Part shown: positions 44,442 through 54,400 of the stretch, one piece after another
Layout: every line of letters starts with the position of its first letter
Position numbering within the stretch: the stretch's first letter is position 1
Source of the DNA: CAYVQE01 sp964633205
Lineage (GTDB): Bacteria > Myxococcota > B64-G9
Direction of reading: 5' to 3'
Assembly: GCA_964633205.1 (NCBI GenBank)
Contig: CAZWFN010000001.1
Span: 148,303-212,302, forward strand
DNA: 64,000 bases
Position numbers and translations under genes: made by a program
The notes under the pieces: generated by a model
Told to the model about the DNA's origin: nothing
The model's database searches: none
The model's input: only the letters and a program-made list of their open reading frames with translations

Positions 44442-45917
44442 TCAGAACAGCCGGCCGCTGGTGCCGGGGCCGGCCGCCGGCTGGTCGGCGGCGTCCAGCA
44501 AGGCATCGAGCAAGCGTTCGGCCAACGCATCGGCGCCGAGCGCTTCGCGGGCTGCGCGGGCCGGTGCGGGGGCGACGAACACCCGGGCCTTGGCCACCCG
44601 GCGGGCGAAATCCCGGCCGATGCCGCGCACGGTATGCGACAGCTCGGCCAGCGGCGCCCAGGAGCCCTTGTGGCCGAACAGCACCGGTAGATCCTCGAGC
44701 CGATGCTTGCCCGCCGGCGGCGCATCCAGCAGCACCTCGCCCGGCCGCAGCGCCCGGCCGGTCACCCGGGCCAGGCAATCGGCCAGGGCCTGCTCCAATC
44801 GCCGGGCGGCCGGTCGCTCGATACCCACCACCCGTTCGTAGGCCCGGCGGAAAGCGGGCCGCCGGTGGGCCTGGCTCAGCGTCAACACCCGCTTGTGCAG
44901 CCGGCGCCGGCCGCCGGTCAGCCCGTGCGCCAGCCGGGCCGCCGCGCTGTCGGCCGCCGCGGTGGCCGCCATGTGGTCGAGCAGGCTCTCGTCGCTGTGG
45001 CCCAACAGGCGATCGATCAGCGCCGGCCCGTCGAGGTCGATCTGGCGCTGGAAGTCCTCCAGGGCGCGCTCGGTCATGGCCTCGACCGCGCGAACCGCAT
45101 GGTGCCAGTAGACCTCGGAGAACATGGTGTAACGGCAGAAAATGAAGATCTCGGCCGACACCCGGCCCTTGTCGTTGACCGCCAGACTGTGGCTGGCCGG
45201 ATGCACCGCCAGGCTGGACAGCAGCCGTTCGCGGTCGTAGTTGCGCCCGTAGGGCACGCCCAGGTGGATGCTGTCGCGCTCCAGGTAGTCCATCTTGTCG
45301 GCATCGATCGGGCTGTGCAGCACCGAGGCCAGCATGGCGTCGATCGACTCGTCCTGGCCGGCCGGACCGCGCTCGATCAGGCGGGCCACCCGTTGCGGGT
45401 CCACGCCCCAGTCGCGCTCCAGCATGGCGCCGATGGGCTTCGCGCTCAGCCGGCCGAACAGGATCGAGGTGCCCACCGCCTCGTGCTCGGCGGTCTCCAG
45501 CCCGGCCCGGCCCAGCGCCTCCAGGGCGTGGCAGCAGGGGTAGTGGCCCAGATCGTGCAGCAGCCCGGCCAGCAGGCCGGCGAGCAGGTCGCGTTCACCG
45601 GCCGCGGCCGCGAAGTCGGGGTCGCGCAACAGGTGCAGCAGGTAGGCGCGCACATTTTCGAACACCCCCAGGGAGTGCTCGAAACGGGTGTGGGTGGCCC
45701 CCGGGTAGACCAGGGCGGTGGGCCCGAGCTGCAACACCCGCCGCAGGCGCTGGAAGTCGGGGTGGTCGATGATGGCCAGCACCCGGCGGGTCAGCGCCAC
45801 GTTGCGCAGCTCCGGCAACCGCACCGGCGCCGCCTCGGCGAACGGCGGCGCCAGCTCGGGGATGCGCCCGGCCATGGCCAGGGCCCGGTTCTGGATCGGT
45901 TCGTCTCGGCGTCCCAT
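44442..45917 (-). CDS. HD-domain phosphohydrolase (SAMHD1/dGTPase-like)
   Basis: A 491-residue cytosolic metal-dependent phosphohydrolase. HTRFEHSLGV and LLHDLGHYPCCHALE give the H...HD set, and SPIDADKMDYLERDS with IFIFCRYTMFSEVYWH matches the HD proteins related to dGTPases and SAMHD1. It probably cleaves a nucleotide, perhaps a dNTP. The ATG at 45917 is preferred; the upstream in-frame stretch lies in an inverted-repeat element. It converges with DUF3786. Confidence 0.87.
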   Translation of the reverse strand: MGRRDEPIQNRALAMAGRIPELAPPFAEAAPVRLPELRNVALTRRVLAIIDHPDFQRLRRVLQLGPTALVYPGATHTRFEHSLGVFENVRAYLLHLLRDPDFAAAAGERDLLAGLLAGLLHDLGHYPCCHALEALGRAGLETAEHEAVGTSILFGRLSAKPIGAMLERDWGVDPQRVARLIERGPAGQDESIDAMLASVLHSPIDADKMDYLERDSIHLGVPYGRNYDRERLLSSLAVHPASHSLAVNDKGRVSAEIFIFCRYTMFSEVYWHHAVRAVEAMTERALEDFQRQIDLDGPALIDRLLGHSDESLLDHMAATAAADSAAARLAHGLTGGRRRLHKRVLTLSQAHRRPAFRRAYERVVGIERPAARRLEQALADCLARVTGRALRPGEVLLDAPPAGKHRLEDLPVLFGHKGSWAPLAELSHTVRGIGRDFARRVAKARVFVAPAPARAAREALGADALAERLLDALLDAADQPAAGPGTSGRLF

Positions 45918-46280
45918 CGCGCCGAGCCTACCCCAGCCGGCCGCCGCCAACAACGGCTGAAAGAAACCCCTGATTTCCCACCTCGGCCGCGATCTCTGCG
46001 GACCGAGAACCGCTCGTAAAGCTCGCAGGCCCGGCTTCGCCGTCAGCAAGGCGTTTTCGATGCTCCGCGGTTTTTGCGGTCCCGCCAGGGGCGACGTAGA
46101 TGACTACGACTCCGCTCGAAAACGCCTTGCTTCCTTGACCTCACGGCCGATCTGGGAAATCAGCCGTAAAGTGCTGGGAGATTATGGGAAACTCCCCGGC
46201 CCCTTTTGCGACCGCGGGATTGACCCCACCCGTCGCTCCGTGCCACACCCTGGAGGGAACCCGAGCCGAGGAGATCCAGC
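45918..46280. other. Intergenic region holding an inverted-repeat element
   Basis: About 360 bases between divergent genes. Most of it is the element at 45970-46163. After it, up to the GAGGAG ribosome binding site for the gene at 46281, no gene or clear promoter is seen. Confidence 0.6.
45970..46163. mobile_element. MITE-like nested inverted-repeat element
   Basis: Outer arms CTGATTTCCCACCTCGGCCG (45970-45989) and CGGCCGATCTGGGAAATCAG (46144-46163) are complementary except for two bases. Inner arms AGCAAGGCGTTTTCGA (46045-46060) and TCGAAAACGCCTTGCT (46116-46131) are perfect 16-bp complements. No frame inside looks like a protein and no clear target duplication is visible. Size (194 bp) and symmetry suit a non-autonomous transposable element or a large structured RNA. 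It separates the HD hydrolase from a small gene. Confidence 0.65.
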
Positions 46281-46463
46281 ATGCGCAAGCTGACCGTCGA
46301 GGTCGACTTCGAAATCGACGACCAGGCCCGCAGCTTCGGCTACGCGCTGCGGCACCACGGCGACACCGTCACCCAGCAAGAGTTGGCCGAACTCTTCGCC
46401 CACCTGTCCCAAGCGCTGCAAGACCCGGGCACCCGACCCGAGCCACCGCGGGGCGACGGCTGA
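46281..46463 (+). CDS. Small protein, unknown
   Basis: A 60-residue acidic protein starting MRKLTVEVDFEIDDQARSF. A beta strand and two helices are likely; no known motif. GAGGAGA lies 7 bases before the ATG, which supports real translation. It lies alone between the inverted-repeat element and the HEPN/MNT pair. Confidence 0.5.
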   Translation: MRKLTVEVDFEIDDQARSFGYALRHHGDTVTQQELAELFAHLSQALQDPGTRPEPPRGDG

Positions 46464-46546
46464 CAACTTGCCGGGCCCCTACGCGGACTTGATCAACGCG
46501 GTGGTGGTCGCCGCCTGACGAGTCTGTATACGAGGTGATTTCACTG

Positions 46547-46963
46547 TCATCGGTCTCCGGCTCGAATGATTTCATCCGCCGCGTCGATCACCACCTGCGC
46601 CAAGTCGAGTGCTCGCTTCGCCGTTGTTTCGTCATAGACGTCTGGGGCGATCGCATCGGGCAGACCGTTCGGGTAGCGGGTCGGGATGTAGTACGAATCG
46701 AGCAAGGAACACTTGTCGACGACAGCGGAGAACGAGGGGCGGTACTCCGCGGCGCGCTCGCCCAGCTTGCGCACCGAATGGCCCAGCACGGTCTCCTCTC
46801 CCTCGTGATAGAGAACCGCCTTGAGTGCCTTCTCGGCCACTTGTTGGCTGAGGTAGCAGGCGAGATAGTGACCGCCTTCCCGATGAAGTATCCGGGCGTA
46901 TTTCAAGTCGGCTTCCGCGTGGCGCAACCAGCGCATGCTTTGCGGCTCGCTAGCGTTTTTCAT
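46547..46963 (-). CDS. HEPN domain protein of a HEPN/MNT pair
   Basis: A 138-residue helical protein of the HEPN (PF05168-like) type: AEADLKYARILHREGGHYLACYLSQQVAEKALKAVL, then SYYIPTRYPNGLPD, and a C-terminal ALDLAQVVIDAADEII helix (quoted in pieces of the order seen). In HEPN/MNT pairs this is the toxin or RNase-like partner, though a clear R-x4-6-H RNase motif was not found, so some pairs of this kind may only bind nucleotides. It overlaps the nucleotidyltransferase gene by 14 bases. Confidence 0.85.
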   Translation of the reverse strand: MKNASEPQSMRWLRHAEADLKYARILHREGGHYLACYLSQQVAEKALKAVLYHEGEETVLGHSVRKLGERAAEYRPSFSAVVDKCSLLDSYYIPTRYPNGLPDAIAPDVYDETTAKRALDLAQVVIDAADEIIRAGDR

Positions 46964-47291
46964 AAAGGACCTTCCCTTCGGAAAGCGCTTTACGGACCAA
47001 TGGATTTCGGTCCTTGATCCGCTCGAACTCCTGGGGTGTATAGACGAACAAATCCGCGCACCACGGCTTCAACTCCCGGTACAGCTCGGCGCTGCGTTCC
47101 ACGTAACCAAGATCGGAATCCATGACCACGAGAAGATCCGCGTCGCTGAACAGCCCCTGTTCATCTCTGGACATCGATCCGAACAGAACGATGAGCCGCG
47201 CGCCCTGAATGCGCAACTGCTCGACGAGCCGGGGCACCTCCCGGCGCAAGCGTTCGACGTGCTCGTGGCGCTCCTTTTCGAAATCCATCAT
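46950..47291 (-). CDS. MNT-type minimal nucleotidyltransferase of a HEPN/MNT pair
   Basis: A 113-residue nucleotidyltransferase. LFGSMSRDEQGLFSDADLLVV shows the GS motif and the metal-binding D-x-D. In characterised pairs the MNT protein is the antitoxin, adding AMP to the HEPN toxin; here that is inferred from the pairing. Two ATGs lie at 47291 and 47288. The HEPN gene follows with a 14-base overlap. Confidence 0.88.
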   Translation of the reverse strand: MMDFEKERHEHVERLRREVPRLVEQLRIQGARLIVLFGSMSRDEQGLFSDADLLVVMDSDLGYVERSAELYRELKPWCADLFVYTPQEFERIKDRNPLVRKALSEGKVLYEKR

Positions 47292-47473
47292 CCGTCCCGC
47301 GCATGGCCCGGCTGGCCAGCGATCAAGATAGCACCGCCTGCCGAATCTGCCAATGCGTTGGTTCAGCTCTTGGGCGTCTCTGGTTCAGGATGGCTGGATC
47401 CGCACTGGACGTGCCTGTGGTGTTGGACCCGCGCGCTCGTCTGTCGTATTTTGTCGGGTTGGAGGATAGTCGC

Positions 47474-50020
47474 TTGGGTCTGAGTCGATTCTTGCGTTCC
47501 TGGTTGAACACGGCGCCGCGCCGCGATCTGGCGCGGGCCGAGGGGCTGGTGCGGCGCATCGAAAAACGGGGCACCGCTTTGCGCGTGGCGTCGGACGAGC
47601 AGCTGCGCGAGCTGGCCGCCGCGCTGCACGGCCGGGCCCGGGCGGGAGAGCCGACGGCGGCGCTGCTGGTCGACACTTTCGCTCTGGTGCGCGAGGTGGC
47701 CGGCCGCACCACCGGCCTGCGCCCTTATGACGTGCAGTTGCTCGGCGGGCTGGTGCTGCGGCGCGGCCGGGTGGTGGAGATGAAGACCGGCGAAGGCAAG
47801 ACCCTGGTGGCCACCCTGCCGGTGGTGCTGCACGCGCTGGCCGGCCGCGGGGTGCACGTGGTCACCGTCAACGACTACCTGGCCGCTCGCGACGCCGCCT
47901 GGATGGGTCCGATCTACGACTTCATGGGCCTGACCGTCGGGGTGGTCACCGAGGACCTGGATCCGGACGAACGCCTGGCCGCGCGCCAGCGGGCCTACGC
48001 CGCCGACATCACCTACGTGACCAACCACGAGCTGGTCTTCGACCACCTGCGCGACAACCTGGCCACCGACCCAAAAGAGCTGCTGCTGCGGCCGCTGAAC
48101 TACGCCCTGGTCGACGAGGTCGACCTGCTGCTGCTCGACGAGGCCCGCACGCCGCTGATCATCAGCGGCCCCTCCGGCGACGATCCGGGCCTGTGCGCCG
48201 ACGCCAGCCGCATCGCCGCTGGTCTCACGCCCGGTCGGCACTACAAGGTGGATCACCGCACCCGCCGGGTGCTGGTGCAGGAAGCCGGCTGGACGGCCAT
48301 GGAGCGCGCCATCGGGGTGTCCAACCTGGCCGACCCCGAGCACCGCGACTGGCAGCACACGCTGCACAACGCCATGCTGGCCCACGCGGTCTACGAGCGC
48401 GACGTCGACTACATCGTCGACGACGACCACGTCTACCTGATCGACGAGCACACCGGCCGGGTCTCGCTCGACAAGCGCTTCTCCGACGGCCTGCACCAGG
48501 CGCTGGAGGCCAAGGAGGGCGTTACCATCCGCGGCGAGGACCGCACCCTGGCCAAGACCAGCTACCAGATGTTCTTCGCCCAGTACCCCCTGCTGGCCGG
48601 CATGTCGGGCACCGCCTACAGCGCCCGGGCCGAGTTCCAACGCACCTATGGGCTGCGGGTGGTGGTGGTGCCGACCCACCAGCCCGTGATCCGCCGCGAT
48701 CTGCCCGCGCTGGCCTTTCGCTCGGCCGCCGAAAAGTTCGCCGCCGCCACCGCCGAGATCGAGCGGCTGCGCGAGGCCGGCCGGCCGGCGCTGATCGGCA
48801 CCACCTCGGTGCGCGAGTCCGAGCAGCTCTCGGCCTTGCTCGACGAGCGCGGCGTCGACCACCAGGTGCTCAACGCCAAGAACCACCAGCGCGAGGCGGC
48901 CATCATCGCCCAGGCCGGCCGGCCGCGGGCGGTCACCCTGTCGACCAACATGGCCGGCCGCGGGGTCGACATCAAGCTGGGCGGCAGCGCTCAACTGGAT
49001 CCCGCCGAGGCGGGGCCCGAAGCCGCGGCCGAAGAGGCCCGCAGCCTGGAGCGCGCCGCCGAGCGGGTGCGCGCCGCCGGCGGCCTGGCCGTGCTGGGCA
49101 CCGGCCTGCACGAGGCGCGGCGGATCGACGATCAGCTCCGCGGCCGCGCCGGCCGGCAGGGCGACCCGGGCTCGTCGCGCTACTTCATCAGCCTCGATGA
49201 TCCGGTCTACAAGCGCTTCGGCGAGATCGATCCCGGATCGCGGGTGCTCGAGCGACTGCGCCGACGCTTGCGCGGTCACCCGGCGAACACCCCCATCGGC
49301 GATCGCGCGGTGCTGGGCCTGCTCGAGCAGCTGCGGCGAAAAGTAGAGGTGGAGAACGAGGCCGCCCGCAAGGAGGTGCTCAAGTACGACGTGGTCGCCG
49401 AACAGCAGCGCCGCACCATCTACAGCTGGCGCCGCGGCCTGCTGACGGCCGAGCCCGCGGCCACCGGCCGCGAGCTGCGAAGCCTGCCGGACGAAATCGC
49501 GGTCGATCTTCACCACCGCCACTTCGCCGGCGAGACCCAGTTCGACCGCGAGCTCTACGAAGCGCTGGCCGACGAGGTGGCGGCCCGCTTCGACATCGAA
49601 CTCGACCTGGGAGCCATGGACGACGCGCGCGGCTGGAGCCCCGATCGGATGCTGGCGGAGATCACGGATCGGGTGCGCCGGCGCCTGGATGACGCCGCCG
49701 CGTCCCTGGGCGAGGAGGCGTTTGCCGAGCTCGGCCGCCAGCTGCTGCTGGCCACCATCGACGCGCTGTGGACCGAGCACCTGACCACGCTGGAGCGGCT
49801 CGACGAGGGCATCGGCCTGCGCGCCTACGGCCACCTCGACCCGCTGGTCGAGTTCCGGCGCGAGGCCAATCTGCTCTACCAGGAGACGCTGCGCGAGATT
49901 CGCCTCAGCGCCACCGGCGCCCTGTGCCGCATCGAGCGCCTGGAAGCCGACGAGCCGCTGGAGCCGGCCACGCTGCACCCCGCCGCCGCCCGCCCGATCC
50001 GCCGCACCCTCAAGAACTGA
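47474..50020 (+). CDS. secA: Preprotein translocase ATPase SecA
   Basis: An 848-residue SecA motor for protein export through SecYEG. MKTGEGKT is Walker A, VDEVDLLLLDEARTPLIISG is Walker B, and TLSTNMAGRGVDIKLGG and QLRGRAGRQGDPG are the second helicase domain. TTG at 47474 is preferred because GGAGG lies 8 bases upstream; ATG at 47390 would add 28 unusual residues. The C-terminal zinc-binding CxC tail for SecB and lipids is missing: the protein ends RRTLKN. It could be the only SecA or an accessory one; the window cannot tell. A repeated hairpin follows 21 bases after the stop. Confidence 0.95.
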   Translation: MGLSRFLRSWLNTAPRRDLARAEGLVRRIEKRGTALRVASDEQLRELAAALHGRARAGEPTAALLVDTFALVREVAGRTTGLRPYDVQLLGGLVLRRGRVVEMKTGEGKTLVATLPVVLHALAGRGVHVVTVNDYLAARDAAWMGPIYDFMGLTVGVVTEDLDPDERLAARQRAYAADITYVTNHELVFDHLRDNLATDPKELLLRPLNYALVDEVDLLLLDEARTPLIISGPSGDDPGLCADASRIAAGLTPGRHYKVDHRTRRVLVQEAGWTAMERAIGVSNLADPEHRDWQHTLHNAMLAHAVYERDVDYIVDDDHVYLIDEHTGRVSLDKRFSDGLHQALEAKEGVTIRGEDRTLAKTSYQMFFAQYPLLAGMSGTAYSARAEFQRTYGLRVVVVPTHQPVIRRDLPALAFRSAAEKFAAATAEIERLREAGRPALIGTTSVRESEQLSALLDERGVDHQVLNAKNHQREAAIIAQAGRPRAVTLSTNMAGRGVDIKLGGSAQLDPAEAGPEAAAEEARSLERAAERVRAAGGLAVLGTGLHEARRIDDQLRGRAGRQGDPGSSRYFISLDDPVYKRFGEIDPGSRVLERLRRRLRGHPANTPIGDRAVLGLLEQLRRKVEVENEAARKEVLKYDVVAEQQRRTIYSWRRGLLTAEPAATGRELRSLPDEIAVDLHHRHFAGETQFDRELYEALADEVAARFDIELDLGAMDDARGWSPDRMLAEITDRVRRRLDDAAASLGEEAFAELGRQLLLATIDALWTEHLTTLERLDEGIGLRAYGHLDPLVEFRREANLLYQETLREIRLSATGALCRIERLEADEPLEPATLHPAAARPIRRTLKN

Positions 50021-50041
50021 CCGCCCTGGCCTGAAGTTCCT

Positions 50042-50075
50042 ACACCCGACGCAAGACTTCGCTTGCGTCGGGTGT
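50042..50075. repeat. Dispersed 14-bp-stem hairpin, copy 2
   Basis: An inverted copy of the hairpin at 23499-23532: ACACCCGACGCAAG and its complement around loop ACTTCG, starting 21 bases after the secA stop. It may act as a terminator for secA, although no T-run follows. Shared flank includes TGGCTTA on one side. Confidence 0.8.
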
Positions 50076-50104
50076 TGGCTTACGTTCGCAACCAGGCATT
50101 CGGT

Positions 50105-50171
50105 CCGTAGGGGCGGGACTCCCCCCGTAGTCGCCCAGCGCCGGCCGGGCGGGGATAAACCCCGCCTACGG
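50105..50171. repeat. Inverted repeat in the secA-GDPD gap
   Basis: CCGTAGGGGCGGG (50105-50117) faces CCCGCCTACGG (50161-50171), with a two-base gap in the pairing. The element of about 67 bases, next to the hairpin at 50042, makes the 250-base gap almost entirely repeat-like. No gene is seen here. Confidence 0.45.
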
Positions 50172-50270
50172 TGGATATGCCAGTCTGCAAAGGAAATCCG
50201 TCCTTTTGGATTTGTCGACACTCTCTTCGGTGAGGGAACTTCGGCCCAGCCCTTCCCGCAGCGGACCCGC

Positions 50271-51293
50271 TCAGCGGCCGAAGCCGTCCGGGTAGAGGTG
50301 CTCGACGTAGCGGTGGCCGAAGTCCGTGCCCAGGGCGCGGGCGCCGGCGGCGCACATGGTGTCGAGCGCTTCGTAGGCCCGCTGCCACATGGCCTGGCGC
50401 TCTTCCGGGTTCTCCAGCAATTCGGCGGCGCCGGCCCAGATGTCCGCCGGATGGTCGCCGTCCCAGGCGTTGATGTACAGGCGTACCCCGCTCGCCGCCA
50501 GCAACTCGGCCACCGTCTCGGCGTCGCGCGCGTCGCCGTGGGCCCAGCGCAGTCCGATGCCGGCCTCGTCGGCGGCCCGCAGCAGCGCCTCGAAGTCGGC
50601 CGGCTGGTGGCCGCGGGGCATGACCTGAACCTGCGGCAGCTCCCGGTGCACCGCGCGCAGGGTGTCGAAATCCGAGTCGAACACCAGCACCCGATCGACC
50701 GCGTCGGCCTCCCGGACGACCCGAGCCAGGCGAGCCGGATCGCCGGCCTTGAAGTCGATGTCGAGCAAGAGCGCATCGTCGGTGGCCGCCAACAGCTGCT
50801 GCAGCGTGGGCGGATGACAGCGGTCGGGATCGTCCTGTCCATCGCCACCGCAGCGCGGGTCGTCGATCCGCAGCGTCTCGAACTCGGCCAGACTCAATTC
50901 GTTGACCGCGGACCGTCCGTCGAAACGCCGCTCGCCGTCGGTCGTGCGCTCGACGTCGGCATCGTGCATGATGACCACGCGCCCGTCGGCGGTCTCGCGG
51001 GTGTCCACCTCGACCATGGGCACCCCGGCCCGCTGGCAGGCGAGCACGGCGGCGATGGTGTTCTCCGGCTCGTCGCCACACAGGCCGCGGTGGGCGGAGA
51101 GCAGCACGCTGGGGCATTCCGGATCGACCATACAGGCCTTCGGGCTGTAGCCGTGGTCCCCGCCGTCGGTTCCGCCACCGCTCCCGCCGGAGGACCCGCA
51201 GGCGGCGAGGCAGATCGAAGCCAGCAGGCCCAAAAGCGACAAGCCGGCTGCAGCGCAGCGCGGCGGCCCGAGTCCTGGAGGGAAATGACCCAC
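50271..51293 (-). CDS. Glycerophosphodiester phosphodiesterase lipoprotein
   Basis: A 340-residue GDPD-family enzyme that hydrolyses glycerophosphodiesters to glycerol-3-phosphate and an alcohol. LSAHRGLCGDEPENT and MVEVDTRETADGRVVIMHD hold the catalytic HR, E-x-D and HD residues. A lipobox (CLAAC) after a hydrophobic segment and a Gly/Ser-rich linker place it outside the inner membrane. The start is uncertain; GTG at 51293 is the best fit but lacks a clear ribosome binding site, and the frame is open further. It is divergent from the activase gene. Confidence 0.85.
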   Translation of the reverse strand: MGHFPPGLGPPRCAAAGLSLLGLLASICLAACGSSGGSGGGTDGGDHGYSPKACMVDPECPSVLLSAHRGLCGDEPENTIAAVLACQRAGVPMVEVDTRETADGRVVIMHDADVERTTDGERRFDGRSAVNELSLAEFETLRIDDPRCGGDGQDDPDRCHPPTLQQLLAATDDALLLDIDFKAGDPARLARVVREADAVDRVLVFDSDFDTLRAVHRELPQVQVMPRGHQPADFEALLRAADEAGIGLRWAHGDARDAETVAELLAASGVRLYINAWDGDHPADIWAGAAELLENPEERQAMWQRAYEALDTMCAAGARALGTDFGHRYVEHLYPDGFGR

Positions 51294-51444
51294 GGAATCC
51301 AGAATAGCACGCCGTACGACAAAGCCGTTGAAAAAGTCGCTGAAATGGCTGAATCTCTCGAGCGGAAGGCCGGTTCCGCCTCGCGGGGGGAGCACCGCCG
51401 GCGGGCCCGGCCGAGGCCCGAAGCCGTTCCTTCGGAGGTCGTTC

Positions 51445-54400
51445 ATGCGGGAGTCCATTCTCGGCATCGATGTGGGTGCGGTCAGCCTGTCGGCGGCGCT
51501 GGTCGCCCCGGATGGCCGGCTGCTGCGCGGTACCAGCCGGCCCCACGGGGGGGAGGTCGAGACCTGCCTGCACACCTGCCTGGATGCCCTGCAGGCCGGC
51601 GGGTCCATGCGGGTGGTCACCCGCTCGACCCCGCGCAGCATCGCCGCCGCGCACCGCGCCGACAACCTGGTGGCCGCCATCCGCGCCGCGCAGGCGCTGC
51701 ACCCCGGCCTCGGCGCGCTGCTGCTGGTGGGCGGCGAGCGCTTCAGCCTGTCGCTCTTCGACTCCGAAGGCAGCTATCGCGAGAGCCGCTTCAACAGCCT
51801 GTGCGCCGCCGGCACCGGCAGCTTCCTCGATCAACAGGCCCGCCGGCTGGGCCTGGCCGACAGCGCCGCCATCGGCGAGACCGCCCTGCGCGCGGACGGC
51901 GAACGACCGCGCATCGCCACCCGCTGCGCGGTGTTCGCCAAGACCGATCTGATCCATGCCCAGCAGGAGGGCTTCAGCCTGGAGGCCATCTGCGACGGCC
52001 TGTGCCACGGTCTGGCCGCCAACGTGCTCGACGCGCTGGTCTCCGGCCGGCCGCTGCCCGACCCGGTGGTCTTCGCCGGCGGCGTGGCACACAACCCGGC
52101 GGTGGTCGCCCACATGCGCTCCATCCTCGACCGGCCGCTCACGGTCGACGCCCAGGCTTCGCTCTACGGCGCCTACGGTGCCGTGCTGGACTATCTCGAA
52201 GTCGGCCGCAGCAGGGGCCGGCCCGCGGGCCGCAGCGGGCCACGGCTCGCGGCGGCGGCCTGCGATTCCGCGCCGTCGCGCTCCTTCTTTCCCCCGCTGC
52301 AGCCGACCAGCGGCGCCTACCCCGACTTCGCCGCGGGCGACGGCTGGCTTTTCCGGCCCCGGGTCGTTCAGTCGGCGCAGCCGGTCGAGGTGGACGCCTA
52401 CCACACACCGACCGGCCGGCACAGCCTGAGCGCCCTGCTGGGTCTGGACATCGGCTCCACCTCGACCAAGGCGCTGCTGCTCGATGCCGACCGCGATGCG
52501 GCCGCTGCCGGCACTGCCGCTCCGCAGGTGCTGGCCGGATTCTACACCCGCACCGCGGGTCGGCCGCTGGTCGCGGTGCAGGCCATCTTCGAAGCCGCCG
52601 CCGACTGGGCCGAGCGCGCCGGGCTGAGCCTCGAGGTGGCGGCGGCCGCCACCACCGGCTCCGGCCGCAAGTTCATCGGCGCCCTGATCGGCGCCGACGA
52701 GGTGCTCGACGAGATCACGGCCCACGCCCGGGCCGCGGTCGAACTCGACCCCGAAGTCGACACCATCATCGAAATCGGCGGCCAGGACGCCAAGTTCACC
52801 ACCCTGCGCGACGGTGCGGTCACCCAGTCCTTCATGAACCACGTCTGCGCCGCCGGCACCGGCAGCTTCATCGAGGAGCAAGCCCAACGGCTCGGCTGCA
52901 GCTTGCGGGCCTTCGCCGAGCGCACCGCCGGCCGACGGGCGCCGCTGGCCAGCGACCGCTGCACCGTGTTCATGGAGCGCGACATCAACCACTTCCTGGC
53001 CGACGGCGTCGCCGTCGACGAGGTGCTGTGCGCCGTGCTGCACGCGGTGCGCGACAACTACCTGCTCAAGGTGGCCCGCCAGGGCAGCATCGGCGATCGC
53101 ATCTGCTTCCAGGGCGCCACCGCCAAGAACCGCTCGCTGGTGGCCGCCTTCGAACAGAAGCTGGGCAAGGCGATCCACGTCTCGCGCTACTGCCACCTGA
53201 CCGGCGCCCTGGGCGCGGCGCTCGAGCTGAGCGACGCGCGGCTGCGCGAACCGCGATCCAGCGACTTCAAGGGCCTGGACCTGTTCCGCGAGCGCATCCC
53301 GGTGTGCACCGAAATCTGCGATCTGTGCCGCAACCACTGCAAGCTGCGTCTGGCCGAGGTGCGCGGCCAGCGGGTGGGCTACGGCTATCTCTGCGGGCGC
53401 GATCCGGACGAGGAACGCTTCGTCTCGTCCAACCGCTCGGGCTTCGACCTGCTGCGCGCCCGCGCCCGCCACTTCCGCGTCGACACCCCACGGCCGCGCC
53501 GGGATGTGGTCATCGGCCTGCCAGCCGCGTTGCATCTATTCGAAGAGCTGCCGCTGTGGCGCCGCTTCTTCGCCGAACTCGGGGTGCGCTGTGTCAGCAG
53601 CGAGCGATTGACCGATCCGGTCACGCGGGGCAAGCGCCTGGCCGGCGCCGAGTTCTGCGCCCCGGTGGCGGCCTGGCACGCCCACGTGGCCAGCCTGGCG
53701 GATCGGGCGGACTGGATCTTCACCCCCAACTACCTCGAGCGCGAGCATCCGCGCGACGAGCGGCGCCTGTACTGCTACTACACCCAGTACGCCCCTTCCA
53801 TGGTGGCCGACATGCAGCTCCCCGGCCTGGCCGATAAGTGCCTGATGCCCCTGGTGCACATCGGCGAGCGCCGCTTCGCCGGCGGCGGCCGGCTGCACGC
53901 CGCGCTGCAGCCCGCCCTCGGGCCGGACCTGAGCCGCAGCGAGGTGGAACGCGCCTACGACAAGGCCAGCGAATGGTTCGCCGCCCGGCGGACGAGCTGG
54001 GCGCGGGTGTTGGAACAGGAGCGCGAAGGCGATGAGCTGTCCGTCGTGCTGCTCGGCCGGCCCTACACGGTGCTGTCGCCCAAGATGAACAAATCCATCC
54101 CCGAGCTGCTGGCCCGCATGGGCATCAAGACCTTCGACCAGGACGTGTTGGCCGAGACCGCGCTCGAACGGAACGCGGACCTGGCGCCCAAGCTCCGCTG
54201 GGCCCAGGGCCAACGCCTGATGGCGGCGGCCGAGGCGGTGGCGCGCATTCCGGGGCTCTATCCGGTGCTGATCACCTCGTTCAAGTGCACTCCGGACGGC
54301 TGCCTGCTCGAGACCTTCCGCCGGCTGATGAACGCCAGCGGCAAGCCCTACCTGGTGCTGCAGCTCGACGAGCACGACTCGCGCGTCGGCTACGAGACCC

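Noticed and set aside
46060..46293. Small open frame inside the inverted-repeat element
   Set aside because: It runs through the repeat arms, has no ribosome binding site, and overlaps the supported gene at 46281.
47363..50848. A 1161-codon minus-strand open frame opposite secA
   Set aside because: secA is unmistakable on the plus strand; the antisense frame has low-complexity composition and no motif.
51294..51680. N-terminal extension of the glycerophosphodiesterase
   Set aside because: It would overlap the start of the divergent activase gene and bury the signal peptide after 129 unusual residues.
50298..53837. Long open frames of over 1100 codons on both strands across the activase and GDPD genes
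   Set aside because: They are frame shadows of the activase fusion and GDPD genes; none shows a family motif.
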